Below, in pieces: positions 52,547-61,300 of a DNA stretch of 64,000 nt; position 1 is the stretch's first letter, and every line of letters begins with the position of its first letter. The stretch is from Mycteria americana (taxonomy: Eukaryota; Chordata; Aves; Ciconiiformes; Ciconiidae), in the NCBI RefSeq assembly GCF_035582795.1, contig NC_134365.1, positions 42,884,135 to 42,948,134 on the forward strand. Direction: 5' to 3'. The position numbers and the translations under genes were made by a program. Below the pieces are notes generated by a model. The model was not told the origin of the DNA. It worked only from the letters and a program-made list of their open reading frames with translations, and ran no database searches.

Positions 52547-54989
52547 TTCTTGCAAAGCTCCAATAAGATGGAGCATGATCTGCTGGACCTACTTTCATAG
52601 CCATTGCTTACAAGGCAGTGACAGACAGTATTTAACCAAGTAGCTCCAATAAAGACTTTGCAGTAGTAGAGGGGCAAGCCAAAAAAAGCCCAGAACTACC
52701 TCATTTACAACACCTAACAATTTCTTGCTCTAAAATTACTATCAGTCAAAAAAACCCCATGGAATTTAGAGCGTGAGAAAGTTGTCGGATTGTCCACGTC
52801 AGACAATTTAGCCTTATTTATACTGACGCGGCATGAGCCGCACGGTCCGACTGTCCCCAGGGGACCCCAGCCAATTTGTTCCCATTCAGTTTCCAAGAGA
52901 CAGTCTGGAGGCACAAAGGGGAGGTTTGATCCTTACACCCATCCCACTGACTCGGGCTGCAGGCACAGGAACAGCTCCAGGTGGATTTTGCGACGTGACC
53001 ATCCCTCACACCAAGAGTTTGGCTGACGCCAACGTTGTCGAAAAGGTAACACAGCAGGCAATGACAACAGGCAACAGCTTGTTGGTGAACTACATCAGTA
53101 CAAACGGCTTTGAGAGCATCCTTCAGACCAACTTAAAACAAGAAACATAAGGCGAAAGTGGGACGTTGACCTTGAATCAGTGAAAAAACAGCTTTCATTT
53201 TTAGTTTGCTGCTCTTTTCTCAAACCTTAATGTCAATTATAACACTAAAATTCTCAATCTTCTGTTTTCAAAGCACAAATACTTCCAGAAGAGCAGTAAA
53301 ATTTCAGCTTTAGACCAGATCCATAGACTTTTGTGGCATTCAGGGGCTTGTGTCCACCAAGGACAGGACTATCTGTCTCTCCTAGAGAAATACGTGTCTC
53401 CGATCACACAGGAATTAATTTTCATCAATTACATTTATCCTTCAGTAGGCTAAAACGTATTTTAGTAGGTGAGATATCAGTGATACGTCTGTATATCTGA
53501 AAAGGTGGATTAGTTACTCAGTAAACTGTAATTAATGACTCTAAAGAGAGGAGCCAAATTACAAATTACAGCCTATTTTGTGAGTCTTTGACTAGCTCAT
53601 TAGAGAATCCCCTTACAGCTCTAACATCCAAGCATTAGCAGAATGATAATGGCAGACGTACAGAGATGTGGAAATTGGCTATTATGATTGCCAAGACAGC
53701 GAATCTAATCCTAGAAGATGCAGGGCACCTTCGGCTTCAATTAGTCTCAAAGTCATAACTTTGTTAGGACAGGTGTAATCTACCACCCCAAGCTCGTCAC
53801 GCAACCTTGTCAAGGGCCAGATCGGAAAGAAGCGCTCGGGAGCAACCACAGGGGACCGCCGAGGTCCGGGCCTTAATTCTGCACCATGACGTGTTCTGCA
53901 CGTCTAGGTATGTGACCCCGACACCTGGGGGCAAGGAACAAAAGAGGAGGGCTAAAAGAGATCTCAACTTATTCCTTACAGGACTGAGCTTAAGCTTAGG
54001 GTGCAGAGGAAGGGACCATCATGTGCAGTAGCCAATTCTGAGATCTTCCTTTGAGTGTCACTTCAGTCTTTTGCTTTAAACACTTACAGAAACAGCTTGA
54101 ACCAAGAACGTGGGGCTTTTCCAGGCAAGCTACGCCTCAGTTACACAAACAGAAAAGCCCTGGATGTGTGGCTTTAAAAGATTTTGTTTACATTCATGTA
54201 ACTTGTAAAGGGGCCAAAAGCCGTTTTCCTCACCACGCTAGTTAAAATAAATAGCTCCGCGGCTGCAACTTTTTACCTTGAACCAGAGATAACGGGCCTC
54301 CTTGCTCCGTCCCGCTTACGACCTCCCCACTCAATTTAAACCAGAGAACCCGCGCCGTAGCGGCACACAACGTGAAAACACCCATCGCCTGGAGGGCCCT
54401 GTCCTAGAAAGCACACCAGCCTGCGCCTGGGTCCCTCCTCTGCACCGGGCGAACAGCTCCGACCCGCTCTCACCAGCCTCGACAAACTCCCGCTGACTTT
54501 TGAGAGGCAGAGGAAGACAGACCAGCTGTGCAATTAGCCCTTTGTTTTCCAACTTCATGGCTTCGTCGATGTTTTTAGAGGCGAGATCGCGTGCCTCTCT
54601 CAACATCTGACAGTGCTACACACCAAAATTAATCTAGTTTATCTCAGCTAGAGAGCAACTTTCAGCTTATGAAAACTGTGACCAAAATAATCCATTAGCA
54701 CGCTAAGATGTAGATAAGATGGATTTTAAACTAGGGGCTACTTTAATGCAAGACATTTAAAAACCGCCACGAAAATGCAACACAGGGCGAGAGCCCAGAC
54801 CGCTTACAAACCGACCGTGCAGAGGGAGCCCTGAACTCGGACGCTAAGACAAATGTTCCTAAGCGCTTCTCAGCTCCGGCCCTCCAGCCTAGGAGCAAGC
54901 ACATCAAACGGGTAACTGGAATCCAGCTGCGATTCCTGTATCACAGAAGAAGTTGGTCAGATTCTCCTCCGCTCGTACATTAACAGATG
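52547..54989. other. Downstream flank of PHLDA1, possibly distal 3'UTR
   Basis: No coding sequence was recognised. A 105-codon plus-strand frame at 52833-53150 and a 91-codon minus-strand frame at 54331-54606 match nothing known to me. If the avian PHLDA1 3'UTR is as long as the mammalian one, much of this stretch may be transcribed from the minus strand. Confidence 0.45.
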
Positions 54990-55414
54990 GATTTTAATCT
55001 CAGATTGACAATCAACAGTACTTTTTTGAATAACCAAACGTGAATAAATTTTATCATCTTCCACCACGCATAATATTTTAAAAGAATATCGTTTAAAACC
55101 CATATTATAATTGTTATTCTCATTAGAGAGAAGAGTTTTCGTATGCAGTATGGGTTTCAGCCAAATTCCAAACCGCACATCACATTTTCTGTGTTAGTGT
55201 AATACAGTGTATTTCGGGTAAAAATGAAAAACTCTTTTGTCAAATTGCACACGGCCGAACTACCCAGAACTTTTTAGTTCCTTTAGGGAGCTAACGTACA
55301 TGTTGTTTTTGCCTTTGCTTTTTGGATACGGCCTACATTCAGAAATGTCTTGCAAACAAGTCTTTAAAAAAACCCCCAAAAAAACCAAAAAACAAAAACC
55401 AAACAGCCAACCCT

Positions 55415-55423
55415 AATAAATAA
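55415..55423 (-). promoter_or_regulatory. AU-rich element nonamer in the PHLDA1 3'UTR
   Basis: The minus strand reads TTATTTATT within a longer T/A tract (about 55414-55434). This fits the class II AU-rich nonamer UUAUUUA(U/A)(U/A) bound by mRNA-destabilising proteins. It lies about 290 bases into the 3'UTR exon. Rapid mRNA turnover is expected for this stress-induced gene. Whether the element acts is inference. Confidence 0.55.
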
Positions 55424-55550
55424 AATAAAATACATTAAAATAAAGTTACAGTACATCATGTCTCCTAGAAGTCCCATCACACCAAAGGATCCTTTCCAAG
55501 GTTCATAAATAACAGATTTGAAATGCTTCTCGGCACCGAGGGCAGCAAAG

Positions 55551-55565
55551 CAGCAGCAGCAGCAG
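55551..55565 (-). repeat. (CTG)5 run in the PHLDA1 3'UTR
   Basis: Five uninterrupted CAG triplets on the plus strand, which read as CTG in the PHLDA1 transcript. The run is short and shows no sign of expansion. Confidence 0.85.
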
Positions 55566-55705
55566 CTAGCTGGGGTTCAGGTTGTTGAGCCGCTTCTCTC
55601 CAGTCTACCTGCATCTCTGGCGTTTGCCCAGTTTTTGATCAACTGAAGTACGTCCGCAACGAACGCGCTCAGTCCCGCTTCCCCAAAGCGCTTCGTTAAC
55701 TTAAC

Positions 55706-56009
55706 CTGCAATAAGACAACACAGCACAGCACAAAGGGCAGCCGGTGAGTCGAAGAAGCGGCGCCCGGAGCAGGCTCTCCCCGCCGGGAGCCGCGCCGCG
55801 GGGCCGGCTCCAGCCCGGGGCAGCCGCGGGGCCGGCGCCGGGCGGGGGAGCGCGGCTCGGCCGGCCCGGGGGCAGGAGCCGGTCCCGGGGGCAGGAGCCG
55901 GTCCCGGGGGCAGGAGCCGAGCGGGTCCCGTCCCGGGGGCAGGAGCCGGTCCCGGGGGCAGGAGCCGAGCGGGTCCCGTCCCGGGGGCCGGAGCGCAGCG
56001 CGGCCCTAC
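55706..56009 (-). other. PHLDA1: PHLDA1 intron directly after the stop codon
   Basis: On the minus strand the stop TAG (56017-56015) is followed by CGCAG and then GTAGGG, a good splice donor with GT starting at 56009. The matching acceptor is a pyrimidine-rich run ending TTATTGCAG, with its last base at 55706. This gives a 304-bp intron that separates the coding exon from a 3'UTR exon. I recall the mammalian gene as having two exons with the coding region in the first, which agrees. Because the junction lies only a few bases past the stop, nonsense-mediated decay would not be expected. Much of the intron is a tandem repeat. Confidence 0.72.
55865..55994. repeat. 19/29-bp composite minisatellite in the PHLDA1 intron
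   Basis: On the plus strand the 19-bp unit cccgggggcaggagccggt occurs at 55865, 55884 and 55932. A 29-bp variant, which adds an agcgggtcccgt-type tail, occurs at 55903 and 55951, and a partial unit begins at 55980. Each 19-bp plus 29-bp pair makes a 48-bp unit, and 55884-55931 and 55932-55979 are identical copies. This exactness implies recent duplication or homogenisation. The array has G-runs on the plus strand and is C-rich in the PHLDA1 transcript. The spacing between G5 runs is longer than in classical G-quadruplex motifs. Confidence 0.9.
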
Positions 56010-56014
56010 CTGCG

Positions 56015-56467
56015 CTAGGCGGAGTTGGAGGCGCTGCGGAGGCGCGGGCCGTGGGGCTGCGCCAGGTGCTGCTGCTTCTGGCGGGTGGAGCGGACGGCGA
56101 GGATGGCCTGGCGGTTCTTGTACTGCACCATCTGCAGCGTGATCGCCGCGTTCCAGCCCTGCTCCTGCGCGCACCGAAAGTCGATCTCCTTCCCCTCGGC
56201 CATCACCACCGTGAAGTACACGTACTTGCCCTTCCGCTCCACGCAGTCCACCGTCTTCATGTTGGAGAAGTGAAGCTCCTTGATCTTGGCCGCCGGCTCG
56301 GCCGGCGGCGGCGGCTGCTGCTGCGGCGGCGGCTGCTGCTTGGGGGGGATGAGGAGCAGCCCCTCCTCGGTGAGGATGCAACGCTTCTTCTTCCAGAGCT
56401 GCAGGAGCCCGTCGCTCCTCTTCTCCAGCACGCCCTCCTTCACCGCCTTGCAGCCGCTCTCCAGCAT
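56015..56467 (-). CDS. PHLDA1: PHLDA1 (TDAG51), PH-like domain protein, short form
   Basis: This frame gives 150 residues starting MLESGCKAVKEGVLEKRSDG and ending RSASNSA, which I recognise as pleckstrin homology-like domain family A member 1. The PH fold spans about residues 10-127. Its first strands (GVLEKRSDGLLQLWKKKRC) come before a Pro/Gln loop at 43-60. The second half follows (KELHFSNMKTVDCVERKGKY), with the conserved Trp at 105 in the closing helix (GWNAAITLQMVQYKN). The family is cytosolic and nuclear, induced as an immediate-early or stress gene, and is linked to apoptosis control and restraint of growth-factor signalling. I chose this ATG because it matches the short mammalian isoform (MLESSGCK) and has A at -3. 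The frame stays open upstream to 57154, so a longer product is possible. Mammalian PHLDA1 carries long Pro-Gln and Pro-His tracts after the PH domain. Here only about 20 residues follow. PHLDA2 and PHLDA3 are less likely because of the near-identical core and the NSA terminus. Confidence 0.93.
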   Translation of the reverse strand: MLESGCKAVKEGVLEKRSDGLLQLWKKKRCILTEEGLLLIPPKQQPPPQQQPPPPAEPAAKIKELHFSNMKTVDCVERKGKYVYFTVVMAEGKEIDFRCAQEQGWNAAITLQMVQYKNRQAILAVRSTRQKQQHLAQPHGPRLRSASNSA

Positions 56468-57154
56468 CCTTCTCGCACGGGCCGGCGGGGCCGGCGGCCT
56501 CCGCCCGCAGGGGCTGGGGTCGGGGGGCAGCCGGCACCAGCCGATGACTCGCCGCCCCGCGCCGGCTCCGAGGCGGAGGGCCGGGAGCGCCCCGGCCCGC
56601 AGGAAGCGGAGCGGCTGCCGCCCGTGCCGCGGCGTGGCGGGCTGCGGCGGGCGCGCTGCCGGTGCGGGCGGCTGTGGCGGGCGGCCTTCCCTCCCCTCGG
56701 CTTTTGAGCGCGCCTTTCCCACCCCAGAGTGACACCCAGCGGAAAAGGCGGCTCCTCCCGCCGCCCGCGGGGAAGCCCAGCGCCGCCGACGGCGCGGCCG
56801 CGGTGCGGAGCGGCTGCCCCGCCCGGCCCGGCCCGCCCCGCGCGGAGCGGAGCGGCGCGGATGCCCCGCCCGGCCCGGCCCGCGGAGCCAGGGGCTGCGC
56901 TCCCCGGCGGCAGCTGGCCCGCCCGGCCGCGCAGGTGCGGGCAGCAGGGGCAGCACCGCCGGCCTCCAGCCGCCTGCACCCCGCCCCTCCTCCTGCCGCG
57001 GGACGAAAAAGGCAGAGCACGACGGTGCTGCGGGACGGGACGGGTCTCGCCGCTGCAGCCGTAGGCTCACACCGGGATTAACGTAAGGATGCAAGTGCTC
57101 TACAGCGCTCATCTGCTTTCGCCGCGGTATTCCAGCAGTTTGGGTTCGGAGCAA
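56468..57154 (-). other. PHLDA1: PHLDA1 5' region: possible N-terminal extension or 5'UTR with overlapping upstream ORF
   Basis: The PH-domain frame is open upstream to an ATG at 57154, with another in-frame ATG at 57112. The 50 residues before the short-form start weakly resemble the mammalian extension (PLRFLRAGALPALRL, later CRLPPDP). A much stronger match to the mammalian extension, REEPPFPLGVTLGW at 56701-56760, lies in another frame. That second frame runs from an ATG at 56979 to a stop at 56440, so it overlaps the short-form start and ends just inside the PH coding region. Whether birds translate a long form, or use this as a 5'UTR with an overlapping upstream ORF, cannot be settled here. 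The region is extremely GC-rich, so open frames are long on both strands by chance. Confidence 0.5.
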
Positions 57155-57180
57155 ATTTCCTCAGCCTTCCCCGCCGGGGA

Positions 57181-58187
57181 ACAGCAGCGAAGGGCCCCCT
57201 TCTGCGTGTCTTTGATTCAAGCCCAACAAAACCGGTGCCCATTTTCAGCAACACCCCGATATTTAAACGATCATCGCTCCCTTAAACAAAGCGGACAACC
57301 TCGTCCCACGACTTCATCCCTATGCTCTAACCTTGCTCTCGACTGTGCTGGGGAGAAGCAGCTTCCCCTGTACGTGTAAAATAAATCCTTACTCTCTGCA
57401 GCAGTTTGAGTAATGTCTAAGGAGAGCTAGTATCCATATCACTTCCCAAAGGAAACACTAGAACCTCATTATTTGGAAGTTTTAAAAGTAGACTGGGGAG
57501 GGAAAAAAACCCAAACCAACAAACTGGCATCAGCTAGGACCATTTTTCTTGTTATTCTGCTTTGTTGCCACACATTTGCTTATTGTTTGGATTCTGCCCT
57601 GAGGTTAGCTTTCAAATTCATTTATTTGAGTAGAAAGTGACCTAAGCTTAATATTAAACTATTTATTTTAAAGCCCTTTGATGTAGTAGGTGTAAATCAA
57701 AAGCCCACATAACTGAATTTGCCTGACAATGCCAATGGCAGCTGAAAGCCAGAAATTTCTTACTGTGTTTGAGAGCACTGGTTTTTTTAAACATGTATTT
57801 AACATGGCCATAAAAAACCCTCCTCGCAATAATCTTGGCAGCTAGGAAGCAGGTCATGCTATAGCATAGGTCAGTGGAAGCACGTTAGGGAAAAAAAAAA
57901 ATCAATATTAATGATATCTTTAACAGTTTCTCTCTGATAACATTTTAAAAAGGACTTCCTCTGATAATCTTTTCCTCTTGAAGTTCAAAGTTAATTCTGA
58001 TAAATTGTTGAGAGGTAAACAATTAAGGTAATAAAGGCAATTAAAATTCCTTAGCTGTTTTACCTTTCCTGAGGTAACTGGAAGACACTCAAATCAGTAA
58101 CAAAGGCAACTTGCTAGCCACAAGCTGAACAAAAAAAGGAGATTAATATCTTAAACATCCATTTATCTAAAGAATAGTCCCTTCTCC
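57181..58187. other. Upstream flank of PHLDA1, no gene recognised
   Basis: AT-rich sequence starting where the CpG island ends. It probably holds proximal PHLDA1 regulatory DNA, but no specific binding site could be supported. Confidence 0.5.
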
Positions 58188-58340
58188 TTAGAGCTTAACA
58201 TATACGCTATAAGCTACAGCTCATCCTCACAACCATCTTACGCCTATTTTAACAGAGGCACATGCTAGTTTCCAAGAGATCTGAACACCATTCGCGATTG
58301 CCTCAATCTGCAGTTCATTGCCATTTGAACCCAAACTCCC
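58188..58340 (-). repeat. Near full-length MIR-like SINE copy, minus orientation
   Basis: Reading along the plus strand, the reverse complement of MIR can be followed almost end to end. It starts with gagcttaacatatacgc (MIR GCGCTTTACATGTA) and ctcatcctcacaacc (TTAATCCTCACAAC). It continues with cctattttaacagaggcac (ATTTTACAGATGAGG...GGCAC) and ends with ttgccatttgaacccaa, close to the box that includes TTCGAACCCA. This is the longest MIR-type match in the window. Confidence 0.5.
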
Positions 58341-61300
58341 CACCACAAATATCTGCATCTTCAGCTGCTGGTGTACACACAAGGAGCCTCACACACGGCT
58401 TGAGCGAGGTAAGACAATCTCTCCTGCCTTTTCACCTGATGTGTTTTTCATCTGCTTCTTCACTCCCGATTAAGTGTGTCACATGAGCAGAGACTTAATT
58501 TTGAAACTGGTAAACTAAAACATAAACTGGTTAAAATGTATTCATATATACCTAACAGTTAAAATACTGAGTTTATGTAAGGCACAGGACATTGAACTAA
58601 ACCTCCAGAAGACTAATTTTTAATAATTTGCCTGCACAGTTTCGGTTGCTGCTCCGTTGCTGTAAGTGAATAGCCACTTGATTCCAAGTAAATGCACTAA
58701 CCAGTAGTATGGAAACTAGCCTTATACTTAGGAGTCCCACACATTCTTCTGTAACAAGCATTCAAGAACTTTTTCCCCCCCAGAACACTGCACTGTAACA
58801 CTTCAGGACATTAACACATGATCTATACCTATATATTTTCATGTGAGCTTTTTTGCTTGTTCTCAGTGCTAATAGTAATTTGTAATTAACTGAAGGAAAA
58901 GAGTGAGACTAGTGTGGAAGACCAAAGATTTTCATCAAATATACAAGAGTAAAGGGACAAAATTAATTCTACTTCAAGCCTTCCATGGCATCAAGTTCTC
59001 TGAAGTGTTCAATGACAGATTTTTAACCCAACTCTAAACACTGATGGACATACTCTGCTAATGTATAGACTCACAACAACAACCGTTTATTCCCAGTGAA
59101 ATTCACCTAAGCACGTAATCAGAAGTAAACATGCAAAACATCCATTTAAACTTGTACTCTGTAAGCCAACAAATATTAACAGCCATTTAAAATACACTAC
59201 ATTTGACCAAAAACACCAGATCAGTCAAAACCTAGGAGACTAGGGTAAGATGAAATACTGACAGTTTCATGGTAAAAGAACAAGATATCCCAATTTAATT
59301 GTGCAGAATTTGCCAATAAAGGATAACAAACTTCATTTGCCTAGATGGAAGTCAAAACTGAACTTCCCGAAATGTTTCTTACATTAGTATTTTGAAAAAA
59401 ACACATTCACAGTTAAGCATACTACATTATCCCACTGAGATTTTACTTTACTTTTCTTTAAATATATATTTAAACCACTGCAATTATATTAAATGTTCCA
59501 TGTCCACTACCTTTATTGAAGTTTCACTAAATACTACACAGATTCTGCATCTGTTCCTCCTGAAATATCTGATGTGCAGATGCCTCCTACTGTCAAACCT
59601 GAAATACTACAACCTGAAAAAACACTGAAGCTGATCCTTGAAAGTCTCTACATCTAAGATCCATTTATTCCTTACTGAATTTTTCCTTTTCCATGTTCAG
59701 AGTTGATATCGGTAACAGAAATGTTTGGTTGTTAAAGTCACTGGGCTCCTATATCGTAAGCTCCCTAACTTAGACTCAAGTAGTTGAAATTTTGTATGTG
59801 TAACTTTAAAGAGTAATTATGGTAAGAGTAATTAAAGTGTTCTTTTTAAACCCTGAGGCAAGTTAAACATTGTTTTGGGAAGCCACTGTGAAAGACTAAA
59901 AAGCCCATAATTTTACTAGTGTTCTCCCAGGTAATGAATCTGCAGACAGCAGCCTGACACCAACTATCAACTATTAGTTTCAAAGGGATGCTAAACCTAT
60001 CCTCAGTGACAACCCTTAAACATCACCATTTCTTCCATTACTGAGAAGCGCCTAAACAGAAACAGGGTTAAGAGAAACCTAAAGGAAGTATGGCCTGGTC
60101 ATCACTAGGGAGAAGGAAAATGAGGAAAAAATTAGTCACGAATTGAGAAATACATGACAAATAGATGTGCTGCAATAGGTGATTAATTAGACAGTAAGCA
60201 CTTACTTCTTAAAGTATTTTCTTGACCTTTACCATCTCCCAGTAATTTCACGGGAACTTGCTACTGACCGAACACTGAAGCACTGAACCTGTGATCTGGG
60301 AGGCTGACCTTTCCTTTTACAAATTCCATCTCACAGATACCTGTATATACCTCACAGTAAACCAGACATAGATGGAAGATTTACCATAACTATCAACCAC
60401 ATTTCCCCAGGTCTTAGCATTCCCTATAACCTGTGGCAGTACCAATGAAGAAACTGCGTGCAATGCGCAGACTGTTGTCATTGCAGCTGCTCCAGCCTGG
60501 CTTTTCCAAAGTCCTTTGCTCTTCAGAGATAGCTGTCTTCTAAAATATTAAAAAGCACTTAAGCACCCATTGTAGAGCAAAGGCAGCCTGTAAGAGGGTT
60601 TAAATGACCTGTTGTTTCTTAGATATGATCACCTAGTGCTGAGTAAAACATGCTGTGAGTTCAGAATGTACTGACTGCTGCTCATCAACTGCAGGGTAAA
60701 CGTAAGTTTGGGCAGATACTCGCAACACTTGATCATATCGAAGCACAGTTCACAAGAGCTAAATTCAGGAGCTAAGCCCCTCTGCAGCTGCAGAGACCAC
60801 TATTCTTGCCAACTCAGCACACTTCAGTTAGATACCTGTGAGAACAAGAGCTCTTCTGCCACACTCCTTACGCACCCACTTCTAGCAGACACAAATGTGG
60901 AATAGCTTTATCTTTTGCTTGGTGAGGTCTGTCTTGTCTGCTTTACTTGCTCTAATTTTCCTACAAAAGCTGAGACACATGCCACGTGGAAGACTACTAG
61001 GTCTGAGCAGAGATCTAACAGGGGGATTTAAAGAGTGATGAGACAAATCTTGTCCAACATGCCAGGTGGACAAGCTTCCAACTCCTCTTGATAGTGTACA
61101 GAAGACTTACTATTTCCAGTAGATAGATTTATGTTCACTTTAGGTAAGCATTAGCAATCACTAAAAGGCATTACTTCAACACCCTCTTGAAAACTTGCAG
61201 GCAACCACTGCATCTCAAACAGAACCGAGCAGTTATTAAAGAAATGAAACTGAGGGTGTGGTAGCAAAGACTTCTCTGAGCCATACAAGAAAGTCTTGGA

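Larger units (their letters stand above)
54990..55705 (-). other. PHLDA1: PHLDA1 3'UTR exon (distal end not resolved)
   Basis: The exon begins at the acceptor at 55705 and reads GTTAAGTTAACG on the minus strand. It holds a short CTG run, an AU-rich nonamer and T-rich tracts, as expected for the 3'UTR of an unstable immediate-early mRNA. No minus-strand AATAAA is present for roughly the next 3 kb. The nearest variant signal is ATTAAA at 54998-54993, which I use as a provisional end. The mammalian 3'UTR is several kilobases long, so the true end may be much lower. The AATAAA at 52546-52541 is a distal alternative, but a genomic A-run follows it. Confidence 0.55.
55740..57180. promoter_or_regulatory. 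CpG island spanning the PHLDA1 promoter, coding exon and intron
   Basis: This is the densest CpG and GC stretch of the window, ending near 57,180 where the sequence becomes AT-rich. It covers the intron, the whole coding exon and the upstream region, as is usual for an immediate-early gene promoter. No clear TATA box was seen close upstream of the open frames on the minus strand, so dispersed initiation is likely. The start site itself cannot be placed. Many long open frames on both strands here are composition effects. Confidence 0.8.

Noticed and set aside
53807-54606. Small CpG-containing stretch with open frames on both strands, considered as a gene
   Set aside because: Frames of 64-91 codons show no family resemblance, and the splice-like TAG|GTATGT near 53,907 has no clear partner.
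55745-56707. 320-codon plus-strand frame antisense to PHLDA1
   Set aside because: Shadow of the PHLDA1 coding strand and minisatellite in GC-rich DNA. No domain recognised.
55701-57020. 439-codon minus-strand frame across the PHLDA1 locus
   Set aside because: It is an alternative frame through the CpG island. It runs through the intron and repeat array and matches no PHLDA1 sequence; length is explained by GC-rich composition.
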